A stretch of DNA of 64,000 nt from Acanthopleura granulata (taxonomy: Eukaryota; Mollusca; Polyplacophora; Chitonida; Chitonidae): assembly GCA_016165875.1 (NCBI GenBank), contig JABBOT010000003.1:28505816-28569815 (forward strand), in the 5' to 3' direction. The notes under the pieces were generated by a model. That model was not told where the DNA came from. It searched no databases and saw nothing but the letters and a program-made list of their open reading frames with translations. Below are positions 23,066 to 35,349 of this stretch, piece by piece. Position 1 is the stretch's first letter; each line of letters begins with the position of its first letter. The position numbers and the translations under genes were made by a program.

Positions 23066-23705
23066 GTGAAAGACAGCGCATGTTCTAAGTTGAGTCTGCC
23101 GAAAAGACTGGACAGTATTATGTTTATTTCGGTAAAGTATGTTTTCCAGCAACTACTACGACAGCGGAAATTGACATTTGACCGAGTTCCGTCGGCTAGC
23201 GTGAAAGGCAGCCATTAAGACGTAATTGTTCCAAGCGCGGAACACTCTTGTCACCTGAGACTATAGAAAGCTTCCAGGGGTTTGGTTGAAACTTAAGTAT
23301 ATCTGTTAATTTATAACATGAGAAGATCAAGAAATTTAGTCCTGTCACGACGCAATAAATACTTTGCAGTGTTGTTCTCACATGTACTAGTTATAATTAA
23401 AATATATCATATTAAAACAGTGTCCCGTCCATATGTTATTACATGTTACATTGACAGTCAACTTAGAACATCTACGTCACAGCATATAAAGAGCTGATCT
23501 CTCCCAGATCTGATTGGTAAATCTCTCATAAGCCTAAAAGCATGGACGCCTTCAGATCCCTATTGGGTCACAAAATATTCCACACTTCAAACGAAGATAA
23601 TTCAGCAAATTCACACAGTTTCAAACAGGTTTTTATCTTCAAGAGAGAATTTTATAGTCTTTTGAAATAAAAATACCTTAGTCATTAGCTGTCTTTTACT
23701 TTAAG
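23066..23705. repeat. local duplication, copy A (upstream of APEX1)
   Basis: Direct-orientation copy of 26113-26640. Shared blocks in the same order include AAAAGACTGGACA, CTACTACGACAGCGGAAA, AACTTAAGTATAT, AATTTATAACATGA, TGTTATTACATGTTACAT and CCACACTTCAAACGAAGATA. Copy A is longer. It lies about 2 kb before the APEX1 start codon. Confidence 0.8.
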
Positions 23706-25070
23706 GAATTCATGTCTGGATTCATTCCCTCTCACTGGCGCATGAAATTCCTGGGGCCGTCTTAATGGTGACAATAATGTGCACGTGCGATCGACATACG
23801 AACGTATAGGGGGCCTACGGTGTGCATGGCCGTTCGCGTGCACAATTGAGCGTCCGTTGAACACAACACCTCGAACTATAACACTGACCGGCATCGTATA
23901 ACAGGCCTACACTGCATATATATACCCTGTACAGCGTCTAAACGTCAAGAGAACCAAAAAAAATGGACTAGTGTGTTAAGCAATTTCTACTACAGGTAGA
24001 TCAATTTACATGTAATTATCAGCCCACTGATCCACGTTTACTGGTGGAGGGGAGGAAGTGACACGGATATGCAGCATCTCTGAGAAATTTTTGCAGGGGA
24101 ACTGAGGGCTCGGTAACTTGGGCTGAAGTTGACCATGGCTCCCCATGGAAAATTCCAATGGACATCCATCGTGTAGACGTCTAGGCCTACACTTTATTTG
24201 TATACATTTGTGTTGTATTCCTATAGGCTATAGCGTTAGGCCTAAATATATAAGTACATTAGCCTGGGACTAATATGACAGAGTATTTTCAGTAGTCCCA
24301 GATGTAGTTAGACATTCATTCAGGAATCGATGTACCGTTATACAGGCCCTAAACTAGCTTATATCTTCACCAGATTCAGGTATTTCAGTAGTTCTACTTC
24401 ATTAATTTTCCTACCTGTTAGTAGGTTAAATTATACTAATACATATCCCTCGATACAACGAATTGGAGTTTTTGACAGTTTGCTGAAATATTTCCTGGTT
24501 TATAACTGGGTAGAAAACTAGCCGCACATCTGTGGCTCAACTGATTTAATAACGATGCACTGACGTGCCGAGCGGTACTGCTCCTCGGTACGACAGTACA
24601 TACCCTAATCCTTCAACCTTTTCATCCTCAGCTGAAAACAATATTTCTAAATTTTCTTGGAGTAATGTAAGGTCTAGAGAAACAACTCTCATAATTTTAT
24701 GAAGCCTATACCTGTGGTGACACAAAAAATTGTTTTTGGCTTAATTTTTACCATAACTGTATGTATTCACTAGCCTTTAAAACTGCGTTAAAGGCTCCAG
24801 AGGTTGAAGAGTTACAGTAGACCGATCTGGTGTTCGCTTCACTCATAGAGCTAGTTAAAAAAAAACTACCAGCCTAAAAGCAAGATACGAGACAGGAACA
24901 CTCTCCCTTTCTGGTTAATATCGGGTCGTGGAGAATGACAAGTGCGCGTAGAACAACAAAGATATACGAGGTGTAAACTGGCCGGCCTCTCAGTCTCTGT
25001 GCGAATTTCCTTTGTCAGCCTTCAGTCGACGATACGGTGCATCCTCAGAAATCACGTAACACGAGTAATC

Positions 25071-28000
25071 ATGCCACCCAAAGGTAGCAAGAGGAAATCT
25101 GTAAGTTCTGTAAGATGCGGAACCGCTTGTTGTAGTGCAGCGATCGAACTGTTGTTTTTCAAGTATTTACTATTAGCACCACATGTATTTCTATTAGTAC
25201 AGTGTATTAGTGATGTGTGATGTATATGTATTGGCCAAGACTTACTACAAGCTGCAAGTAGTAAGTAACTATGCATTAGGGGATTTGTAAAGAATAGGTT
25301 GAGGTATTGTTCGCTGACCCACTTTTCCGATGTTCATTGAGAAAAGGACATTTCCCAATGAATTGACGTCACTCTACCACGTGATATCACCCTCATCCTT
25401 ACTACTGCCCAGTGTGGCTAACCTAATGAATTGTATGCGTTGTGTAGTTAAAGATATCCTATATAAGCATAGTAACTCCGAAGAAATTCATTTTGACGTT
25501 CTCAATATTTTGACATTTAATGTAGATATCTTTAACGACATAGACGCCCATGTTTTCAACATTTCAGGAGAGATTTCTCCTGAGGACGACTTAATTAGTC
25601 GAAATGTTGGTTCTCTCTCTCAGAGGGCCTTATCTGGCTCCACCTGGGTAAGATAAATTGGTCGAACACCATCAGATTTCGGTAGTTTTCTTTTCCATCA
25701 CCCAGCTTTTTAAACATTCTGATTCCAAAGTACATATGTGTTTGATGATGAATCTATTCTAATCTGCACATCCTTATTCAACATATTTTATGTTATTTTA
25801 ATGTTAACAGATGTTCGCCTTTGTTCTATCTAGCCCATATGAGGGGTGAAGTCCATGGAAGTACAAGAAAGGCAGATGTTTAACTGCGATTGTATACTAA
25901 ATATCTAAAAGCACATGCTAGATATGTGTTCTATAACTCTGAACTGTTTTGGTGTTACATAGAAGTACCAATAATTGACAAGCACATGGAAATACCAGTG
26001 CCAATTTTTATTATTTACTTATATGTCATTCACCTAAAATAATAGTTTCATCCACATTGTTGACTTTTAAACTGTATTTGGACAAAGGTAGCATATATAG
26101 ACTATTTCTTAAAGTGACAGACGGTTAATGTTCTAAATTAATTGTGCCAAAAAGACTGGACAATGTAATGTTTAGTTCAGAAAAGTATTTTTTCTAACAG
26201 CTACTACGACAGCGGAAACAGACATCTGACTGTGAGCTGCTACTGTTGCGTTTGTAACTTAAGTATATATGCCAATTTATAACATGAAATGATCAAGAAA
26301 CTTCATATATATTCCTGATACAACACAATGGTCTGGAAATACTTTGCCGTGTTGTTCACTCTTATACTTATTATAATTAAAACATTAAATCAGTGTGCTA
26401 TCCCTATGTTATTACATGTTACATAGACAGACAACTCAGAAGATTTATGTCACAGCTTATGAACAGCTGATATCTCCTAGCTCTCTTAGATCCTCAGTCG
26501 GCAGCACAATACTCCACACTTCAAACGAAGATAATTCAGCAACAAATTCATCCAATTACGAACAGGTTTTTACATTCAAGATAGAATTTTATATTCTCTG
26601 TAATTAATTGTACCTCAGTCATGAGCTGCCTGTTACTTTAAATGGCCTATATATGCATGCCCCTTTGGCCAGGTGGTATAGAGTGCTGCATAGTGCACCA
26701 CAGAGGCTAAGGAGCTTCTCACCAGTGCAGTTGCTGTGAGTTCAAGTCTGGCTCAGGGTGGCATACTCTTCAGTTGTGCATGAGGTCTGCCAGGAACCTG
26801 CAGATGATCGTGGGTTTCCTGTTTGGCTCTGCATGGATTCCTCTGACCATAAACACCTATTGTCGGATGAGTGAAATATTCTGCAGTTTGACGTAAAAGA
26901 CCAATAAATGAATAAATATATTTCATATACATATAATAATGTTTGCACTAATGCATATCTCTTGTGAGGATAACCTGGTGTATTTCGTCATCTGCAACGT
27001 GACATTTGTTTAATTTTGTCGATAATTTGTAATCCAGACCTTCAAATCTGAGATGTGCTATCAGGCTAATGCACTTAATGAACTCCTGAAAAAAAATCTA
27101 GGCATGGTAATAATACACACCTGACCTAATAAAGAGTCTGGGAAGTGTGAATTGAGCTGTGCAAATCTTGCTCCTGGTCTTATGCAAGGAGTGTGATAAT
27201 CACACACCTACTGAAAAACAAAAACGAAGGCCTGGTTACTTGTACATTAGTAAGCTAACTGTCTTATTTTGGGTTGAAGGCCACAAACACAGACAATGGG
27301 GAGAATGGAGGAGCAGAAAATGGTTCCCCAAGTGTGCCAAAAGTTAAAAAGACTTCAAGTCGGGAGGAAATCCCGTCTCTGGAAGCCAAGGACTTCAGTT
27401 CCTCATCTGTAACAAGTGATGGTAAACCGTGGACCTTGAAGATAGCCTCCTGGAATATCAATGGTATTAGGGCATGGATGGAGGTAAACATTGATTGCTC
27501 TCCCTACAAGAAACTACATGGAACGAATTTACTCATTCGCTAAAACGATCCATTATATCCTAAGATGCAGTGGATGTGTCCTAGCATGTAATTATATAAT
27601 GCAAGTGCTGTACAGAAAAAAAAAAGAAAAGAAGTCAGACTATTCAGCCTTATTCTTGGGGTAAAATCAATGTAAACAGAAGTTTTTCTGTTTTCTTCAG
27701 GCCTCATTAAGCAATCAGTAAATATATGGTACTTCAGTCAGGTGTGTCTTGACATCAGTGGCATTTACATGCACGATTGAGCTCTGAGTCTGAATGCGGG
27801 GGTGCTAAGCTGGTCTTGTATAAATTCCTGGTTGAGTGAGTGAGTACTTGAAGTTTAACGTCGTACTTAACAGTGTTTCGGTCATATGATGACGAAATTC
27901 CTGGTTATTTCTGAAAGCTTCCAACCACTGACCGAGAAATATGCCCAGCATAAGAGATATTTAGGCCCCAACTTTTTTTTTCTTTTTCTTTTTCTCTCTC

Positions 28001-31000
28001 CATATTTTTCTTTGTTTTCCACCTGACCATAGTATTTCATCATAGAGTTACTTTTCAACCTTTAAAGAGAAAGAAAGCGTAAAAGGAATGTTTATAAGTG
28101 TCAATTATTTCCAAAGACCAATAAAAACTAGAGCTGAAAATGCCTTTATTTAATTTTTTAGTGATTTTATTCTTTACCTAATTAAATGCAGTCGAATGTG
28201 AATTATAAGATGGGATGAATGTACCATATTGGAATTTGCACCTTTATGTTCGGGTTTTAATGCAATCCCGTGGAAATTTATCCTTGCAAATTGTGCCTGT
28301 ACACAGAACACCTGTTTTAGGACCAGTGAAAAAAAAAATTCCAGGTTTGTCAAGCAACTGTATATTTTTTCTCCTCTCTTGCAGAAAAATGGCATTTCAT
28401 ACCTGACAACAGAGAAGCCAGACATTCTTTGCTTGCAAGAAACAAAATGTGACATCAGTAAAATCCCGAGTACGTGTGAAGTTGAAGGTTACCACGCGTA
28501 TTGGTCCTCTGGTGATACAGAGGGATATGCTGGGACAGGCATGTACAGCAAGACCAAACCTGTCAGTGTCACGTTTGGTATGGGTGAGTGTCAGATTCGA
28601 TTTTTGTTATTTCACATAAAGTTTTTGCATGCCTTCAGGCAGTTTCCAAAGAACATTAAAGCCCTAAAATTATACATCTGATTCCAGCGCTTATTTTGTT
28701 TCTGATAAGAATATCAGTCTTGACTAAAAGTGTTAAGTGATCTGTAAAGTGAATGAATTGATCAGAATCATGCAAAATGTGACAATGAGAAAAGCCAAAC
28801 CACAATATTGTGCTTTTTTAAAGGGGGGGGGGGAGGGGCTAAGTTTCTTCTTCCCATTCAGTCTCTATAATACGGAATTAGGCCAAATCATGGATGTGTC
28901 AACTTTCACGTGAATAGTATTTAAAAACATTTCTGCAGTTTGAAAGCAAAAAGTATGTTCTGTTTCATTGACAGCTAAAAGAGACTTATGAAAAAATGAA
29001 GTCTTCAGGTTTAGGGGATAGTAACTGTAAAATGAAGTAAGCATCTAAAGAAAGACCGTTAAAAAATGTACCAGTATCAGAAAATATCTTTACCTATTTT
29101 CATAGTTAAATGCAGTCATATAATGTGATTGTATGATGGGATTGATGGACAGTATTGATGATAGGTGTTCCCAATGACTAGGTGTACACAGGTTTTCTAC
29201 TTTTTTACGGGGGCCTCCATGGCCAGCAGGCCAGTGCAACGTAATTCAAGACCACTTCACGCTGGCTTTCTCTCCGGTCGTACAAGGGAAAGTCTGCCAG
29301 CAATCTTCATATGGTCATGGGTTTTCCTCGGGGTCTGCCCTGTTTCCTCCAAGCATAGCACTGGCCATTTCCTGCTTTGTACAGTAGGAGATCATGTGTT
29401 TGAACACTGTTTTCTCTCGATTAACTGAATAATTTTTTCAGGTAGTTGCATGTATTGTGACTTCTCCATTTATATACATGACTGCCGTAAATTAAGTCCA
29501 CACTGGTGAATCAAATGGCAGACTTAAACCCAGTTAGCGTGTTTTTATCTATGGCTTTAAATCAGACGATTGTCATTTGTCTGACAGAAGGGTATGGTTT
29601 GCTGTAGCCACTCCCATCTTCCTACAACAAAAGCCCCACTGTTCTCATGTAGTTGGGCAAAAATAAATTGTTCTCTACATAAGTCAAGGAAATAAATCCC
29701 CCAAAATGTAAATAATTCTTCAATGCAGATGCCAGTGTAAAATACTGACCAAATGAACCTAAATGAACTGTTCTTGAGAAAACATAATAAAGAGAAGCTG
29801 TTCTTGGAATTTTCCAGGCATAGAGAAACATGACAAGGAAGGGCGCACAATAACTGCAGAGTTTGAGAACTTTTATGTCGTCTCAACATGTAAGTAAAGT
29901 GACTCAAAGCTAAACTTACTTATAAATATGATCCTTCAAACTGTTGAAGTATTAGTTATATAGTCATCTTCTTGTAGACTGTGCATGTGCTGTTGATGAG
30001 TCATTAAACATTTAGTTAATTTGAAGAGAACTGGCATTGGCTTATGTATAAGGAGCTTTTCTGTTTTATACTTTAATATTTACGTTATGAGTTTTATGGC
30101 GACACCAGTTTTAATATGCGTATAAAATGTATATGGTATAGTGGAAGATCTGAGTAAAAATCTAGCCACTAGTTTATCTTGTTTTAGACTTCTCTGTTCT
30201 TGCATGGAAATCTGATGGGGCACTTGCTAGAAAGTTTATGCGTTATTGCTGTCTTACTGAAGCGAAACTTGTATTAAGAAGTGTGAATTATATGCATACA
30301 ATGATTATGAAAATAACGCTAAATATGATTTCTTTGTGTGATTAAAGATGCAAGCTTCATAAACTCTGCCATTGTTTCTCTACACCCCATAGTTCTGTCA
30401 AAATGTTTCACAATATTGGTTGCAGAGGTGGTTGAAAAGGTTGAAGAGTTAGGGTAGTTCTTCCTTACGAGGAGCAGGTTTGAATAGATTTCTGCGATGC
30501 CTCTATCCTCAGATGTCCCAAACTCAGGTCGCGGGCTTCCCAGGCTGGACTACAGAACTAAGGAATGGGATGTAGACTTCAGAGAATACCTGAAGAAGCT
30601 TGACAAGAAGAAGCCTGTGATATGGTGTGGTGACCTGAATGTGGCTCACCAGGAGATAGGTACGTGATCAGGGGGGAGGGTAGCGCACTGTTGTAGCATA
30701 ATGACTGAGGTGTCTGTCACCAATGCGATGGCTGTGAGTTTAAGGCCAGCTTAAGCTGGCTTCCTCTCCTTTCGTACGTGGGAAGGTCTGCCAGGTACCT
30801 GCCGGATGGTGGTGGGTTTCCCCTGAGGCTCTGCTCGGTTTCCTTCCACCATAATGCTGGCCCCGATCATACAAATGTATTTTTTTTGGAAATCACCCGT
30901 CAGATACTTGAGATCAGTACAAGTATCCACAACAAATGAGTGACCTGCAGCCATTCCTATCTGCAGATCTCAAGAATCCAAAGGGCAACAAGAAAACACC

Positions 31001-32478
31001 AGGCTTCACCCCGCAGGAGCGCGAGAGTTTTACCGAGACACTAGGGATGGGATTCTTTGACTCGTTCCGTCACCTTTACCCCGAACAGACAGAGGCTTAC
31101 ACTTTCTGGACGTACATGGGCAATGCCCGGGCCAAGAACGTAGGATGGTGAGCTAATAGCCGTTCGACACGTTAATGTAGCCTGTATTCTGCATGTCGTG
31201 CTGTATAGTGTATCTGTTCATTGTTGAAACGCTTGCACAGTTGTAAAGTGGCCTTTGTTTTGGTGTTTGAGCAGAAGTGTGATTATCACACTCTTTACAG
31301 AAAACCAGGAGTGTGATTATCACACTCTTTACAGAAAACCAGGAGTGTGATTATCACACTCTTTACAGAAGACCAAGGGTGTGACTTGCACACCTAGATT
31401 TACATCTCCCAGCCTCTTCATTACTTCATGTGTTATTTGCACACATAGATTTTGTTTCAGGAGTGTGTTAGGTACAAGAGCGAGATAGTACGCCTCAAAT
31501 ATGAAAGCTTGGCTGAATTAACACCTTATTATATTTATTTATTTGATGAAGGTTTCATGAGAAAGTTGTTTCGAGGTTTGTGTGGTAGGTGGGTTAGTTG
31601 ATATGCTACTAGAAGTGTCAGCACCACAAGTAATATTTTGTTCTCCTCTGTACATCCAGTCTTGTGATGTTTGTGGGAAATGTATATGTCGTATTTGCCC
31701 AGCATATCAGTACTTGCCATGAGAAAAACTGCATCAAAAAGAGCAGCTGTATACAGCATTACTAAATGGGGATCTGCATTCCACAAGCAGACAGAAAATC
31801 CTTGTTTATTCTCTATGTAAGCTGTTAGTTTGAAGTACAAAACGTGCTGTATTTGACATGCTAGCTTCCTCTGTGGACGAAGGTCTGCCAGAATCCCCAG
31901 GGCTCTGCCCAGTTTCCTCCCACCATAATGCTGGTCGCTGTTGTATGAGTAAAATAGGGTATGAGTATGGCATAAAACACCAATTAAATAAATAAATACT
32001 GTATTTGATTAAGTATTACTGTTTGGAAAAATTTCAGCTCCGAAAGGTAATATTTGGTAACTTCATAACTTTTTTCTCTGTCAAATTTCTTTGTGCCAAT
32101 ACAGCATTTTGTATCTCATCTTTATCGTAAGCAGAAAATTATTCTTTTCTGCTGTTGAGTACATAGGCTAGGGTACTCGTAGGGTATGATCATTTACATA
32201 GGCTAGGGTACTCGGAGGGTATAATCATTTACATAGGCTAGGAGCCAGGTAGGGTATGATCATTTACATAGGCTAGGGTACTCGTAGGGTATGATCATTT
32301 ACATAGGCTAGGGTACTCGTAGGGTATGATCATTTAAAATTTCTTTACTTCTCTTTTCAGGCGATTGGATTACTTTGTATTATCAGAGCGCTTGAAAGAC
32401 AAACTGTGCGACAGTGTCATTCGGAAAGATGTGATGGGAAGTGATCATTGTCCTATAGCTTTGTTCTTGGCGTTGTAG
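25071..32478 (+). CDS. APEX1: AP endonuclease 1 (APEX1/APE1), complete
   Basis: Base-excision-repair enzyme that cuts the backbone 5' of abasic sites; nuclear. Seven exons: 25071-25100, 27280-27483, 28385-28583, 29818-29889, 30513-30659, 30967-31147 and 32361-32478 (TAG). They encode 316 aa (human 318), with GT-AG introns and matching phases. Residues 1-67 are a basic/acidic variable N-terminus ([10 protein letters not shown], likely nuclear targeting). The exonuclease III fold carries the expected catalytic residues: N69 (SWN), E97 (LCLQETKC), Y169 (YVPNSGRG), D209 and N211 (CGDLNVAH), D281 (LDYF), D306 and H307 (GSDHCP). Positions equal to human Cys65 and Asp70 are Ala66 and Asn71. Introns hold SINEs (26659-26919, 29209-29366, 30675-30876, 31858-31998), copy B of a local duplication and two minisatellites. 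A candidate AATAAA lies at 33333. Confidence 0.97.
26113..26640. repeat. local duplication, copy B (APEX1 intron 1)
   Basis: Diverged direct copy of 23066-23705 about 3 kb away, on the other side of APEX1 exon 1. Several blocks of 12-20 identical bases occur in the same order, separated by small indels. No terminal inverted repeats were identified. Confidence 0.8.
26659..26919 (+). mobile_element. family 1 SINE, diverged, near full length
   Basis: Head GCCCCTTTGGCCAGGTGGTA, box-B-like GAGTTCAAGTCTGGCTCAGG, body GATCGTGGGTTTCC and tail GACCAATAAATGAATAAAT. In APEX1 intron 1. Confidence 0.8.
27110..27240 (-). repeat. dispersed repeat with GTGTGATTATCACAC-like core
   Basis: On the minus strand it reads CAGGCCTTCGTTTTTGTTTT, GTGTGATTATCACACTCCTT, then TCACACTTCCCAGACTCTTT. 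The same order occurs at 31255-31500 and 47690-47885 on the plus strand. It ends about 40 bp before APEX1 exon 2. Confidence 0.65.
27834..27905 (+). mobile_element. fragment of a third dispersed repeat family
   Basis: GAGTGAGTGAGTACTTGAAG, then TTTAACGTCGTACTTAACAG and TCGGTCATATGATGACGAAA. The reverse complement of a similar sequence lies at about 59735-59775 (CATATGGCTGAAAAATTGTT, GAGTACGACGTAAAATCC). Confidence 0.5.
29209..29366 (+). mobile_element. family 1 SINE, 3'-truncated
   Basis: Head GGGGCCTCCATGGCCAGCAG, then CACGCTGGCTTTCTCTCCGG and GGTCATGGGTTTTCCTCGGG, ending near GCATAGCACTGGCC. In APEX1 intron 3. Confidence 0.8.
30675..30876 (+). mobile_element. family 1 SINE, no tail
   Basis: GTAGCGCACTGTTGTAGCAT in box A position, GAGTTTAAGGCCAGCTTAAG in box B position, then CCACCATAATGCTGGCCC. 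Similarity ends about 90 bp before APEX1 exon 6 and the 3' end is lost. Confidence 0.8.
31255..31500 (+). repeat. dispersed repeat with internal 34-bp tandem triplication
   Basis: GGAGTGTGATTATCACACTC plus TTTACAGAAAACCA occurs three times head to tail (about 31270-31372). It is followed by CCCAGCCTCTTCATTACTTC, TAGATTTTGTTTCAGGAGTG and GTACGCCTCAAATATGAAAG. The flanking part matches 47750-47880 without the tandem amplification. In APEX1 intron 6. Confidence 0.75.
31858..31998 (+). mobile_element. family 1 SINE, 3' half
   Basis: GCTAGCTTCCTCTGTGGACG through CCACCATAATGCTGGTCGCT to AAAACACCAATTAAATAAAT. In APEX1 intron 6. Confidence 0.8.
32155..32338. repeat. 35-bp minisatellite abutting the last APEX1 acceptor
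   Basis: About five units of ACATAGGCTAGGGTACTCGT plus AGGGTATGATCATTT. One unit is a variant (GGAGCCAGGT). The array ends some 20 bases before the CTTTTCAG acceptor at 32360, so it occupies the expected branch-point zone. Confidence 0.9.
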
Positions 32479-33332
32479 ACATGAAGAGACAGTATTAATG
32501 TATCGGTCACAGTACCCAGGCAACAACAATCTCCACTAGTAACATTTGTAATGTAGGATTAAAAACTTTATAGGGAAGAAAAATAGTACTCTTGATTCTC
32601 TACCTTTTTATGTATGGTAAATTTGTACTGTTTTATACCTTGATGTTCACAGAAAAGGGTGTTGTTTTTTCAGATTGTTTTGATGAAGAAAGCCAAAAGG
32701 TTGCAAACTGTTACCAGGATGACCCTGCACTGTAATTGTGTTTGCAGCATTAACATTTTGTCAAACTTTTATACCCTTCTGTTAGCGACAGGGATTTTAA
32801 CGCTGTTTAAAGCAAAAAATTACAATTGTCTCTGAGTCTTCTCAGAAATGTAAAGATGTCACTCATTAGAATGAACTAACCGTGTGAGAAAAAAGAAAAT
32901 AAGAAAGAAAAAATCTTTCTGTTACAGTTACATGTACATGTATACTGGCTAAGAAAGAACAGACATGGCTAAGAAAGAACAGACCACACGACTCAAAAAT
33001 TAGAATCAGGGTAGTACAGTTTTGTTTTTTACAAGAATGTTGTTCTCAAAGCAGTACTCATGTAACGTGCAGTCCTGAGTGTGTGTGCTAGAATTGTGAA
33101 TCTGCTGTGGATCCAGAATTTGTTCCGAGGATATCATAGCTTATGCACAAAACATAGTTTCCTGTGTTGATCACACTACAAATCATCATTGTTGATCATT
33201 TGTTATTGAATGAATGGCTACATCATACTTTTAATTTTGTTGGTGCTTGCTGGTTACCTTGTGAAAGTTTAGCAGGTGTGTTTTCGAGATGAACATCAAG
33301 CCGTAGTTTTAAATTCGTTTCATTTCATTTGT

Positions 33333-33338
33333 AATAAA
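33333..33338 (+). promoter_or_regulatory. candidate APEX1 poly(A) signal
   Basis: Consensus AATAAA about 855 bp after the APEX1 stop codon. Its use is inferred from position. Confidence 0.4.
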
Positions 33339-34376
33339 ATGTCATGGTCACATCAGGCAATGTTTTGGCATTGTTGATTCTGTGATTGTATTTTCTTATG
33401 GCATAGTATTATCACTCTTGACAGATGATGGCCTCTTTGAGAAGCAGAGGTTTAGTTTGGCCCAACAATTTCAACATCCTACTGTAACCAGTCCTAGAAC
33501 TTTGTAACTGTAGTTCTACTCCAGCAAAATGTGACTGAACTAGAGGAATGTGCAGCACATTAATTCACTTAGCTGATTTTTATGCACTGATTAAAGTAGG
33601 AAGTAGTGAGATTCGACTAGGCGTTTCATGTGTCGAACTGAAAGTGGGAATATAAATGAGATTCTGGTTGGTCCAGTTAAAAAACATGATAAACCACGTA
33701 AATCTAAAGAAATGAATAGTACGTGTATCAATGAAATATGCACTAAAACCACAAAGTCGTGTTCACACAGCATTTGATCAAATGAAAATATGACATGCAC
33801 TACTTCACGTGGTTTTCACCATTCAATTAAGGCCTTGTTTCTGTGCCTGCCGTACAAAGTAGAGTTGTCGTAAATTGTGTTTTCCGTTCACTTGTTGGAT
33901 TCAGAAGGTAGATACAACTCACAAAATGTAAGAGAACGTGGCTTGAATGTGCTTCATGTGCCTTGTTTCTCCTGTTACATCATCTTATTCAGCATATTTC
34001 TCTTGGTGAGCTAATTAAATTGGAAACATTGATCATTAAAATGCTTATAATCTATGAAATTTAAGGATGAATTTTGTGTATGTTTACTAAAAACTGAAGC
34101 CTGTGGCCCAGACAAAAAAACACCATACCAGATGCTTGAACAAATCACCCATGGATTTGTACAACCAGCCGTGGATTTGGACATCCACTTGTGGACTTGT
34201 AGAACTAAGGGACTTTTTCAAGTACCCATGAACTTGTACAACAAGGGGACTTTTACAACCACATAAACTTGTACAACAAGGGAACTTTTACAACCACAAA
34301 CTTGTATAACAAGGGAACTTTTACTACCACATAAACTTGTGCAACCACCAATGGCAATGCCTCAGTCAGCTTATCT

Positions 34377-34650
34377 TGTTGCCTTGAGTATTTATTCGTT
34401 TCATCAGTGTTTTTTGCCACTGATGAATATTTCATGTACATGATGTCAGCCAGCATTATGGTACAAGGAAACTGAGCCTGGGGTAAACCCACGACCACCC
34501 GCAGGTTGCCAGCAGACCTTCCCACATACAACGTACTTGGCAGGAAGCCATCGTGAGCTGGATTTAAACTCCGTTACCACATTTGGTGAGAGGTTAATGG
34601 GTCATTCTTTTGCACTAGAGCACTTAAACCTCATCGGCCACCCAGGGCCC
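34377..34650 (-). mobile_element. family 1 SINE, near full length
   Basis: Minus-strand copy: plus-strand order is CAGCCAGCATTATGGTACAA, CCACGACCACCCGCAGGTTG, GAAGCCATCGTGAGCTGGAT, then the head complement CTCATCGGCCACCCAGGGCC. Confidence 0.8.
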
Positions 34651-35349
34651 TGCCAAGGTAATTAAGTTAAACGTAAGTCAGAACAGAGAACAGCTGTAAG
34701 TTATCAAACGGCAATGGATGGTCACGGACCACCCCGTAGCTCCATCCGTGCTGAACCAGCGAAAACCCAACTTTTAGTGTTAGTCTACCGCCAGATTGTA
34801 ATGATACCCTGATGAATCCCATGGTGATGGTCAGTACGCCATCCAGGAGGTTTTGAACTGTTCAAATCCATAGTATCAATGGAATGGCCATGTAAGTACA
34901 TGTAAGGCCATCATAGGTCTTCAGTGGTGAGCTGGGAGGACCAAAGGAGTGATTGAAAAAGGATGACATCCTTTGTTCTGTGAGAACACAGTATCCTTGG
35001 AAAACCTTAGCTATTTTTTGCAGTCATGCCTTGATTATTTCTACTACAATCATCCTGGCACCAGTGAAAAACACCTGTTCGAATTGGGATATCAGTAGTT
35101 TATTCTTGTTATGTGTGAGTGGAGATGTAGATCAGCAAGAAAATAAAACACAATCAGTTGAACAAAGAAGAAATATAGACTTTATTGTTGCGGTTTGCAT
35201 ATAATGGAGGAGATAGGAATCGTCACATTTCACGAGGTTGTACATGAAGTCTTCAGGTGATGGCAGGTGTACAAGAATAACACTACAGGTATGATATTGA
35301 CACACACATCTTACAGCCCTAGTCAAATGATTTCCACAAGAATCAAAGA

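Larger units (their letters stand above)
19561..25070. other. divergent intergenic region, ankyrin gene to APEX1
   Basis: No coding exon is recognised in 5.5 kb. It holds a family 2 SINE (21040-21275), short decaying GGTGTCCGGTACAYGTCC-type repeats (about 21655-21810), a 153-bp palindromic MITE (21973-22125) and the first copy of a segment repeated inside APEX1 intron 1 (23066-23705). The promoters of both flanking genes must lie at its ends; I see no clear TATA box. Confidence 0.5.

Noticed and set aside
31270..31372. Possible CRISPR-like array of three 34-bp repeats
   Set aside because: Units are contiguous with no spacers, in an intron of an animal gene.
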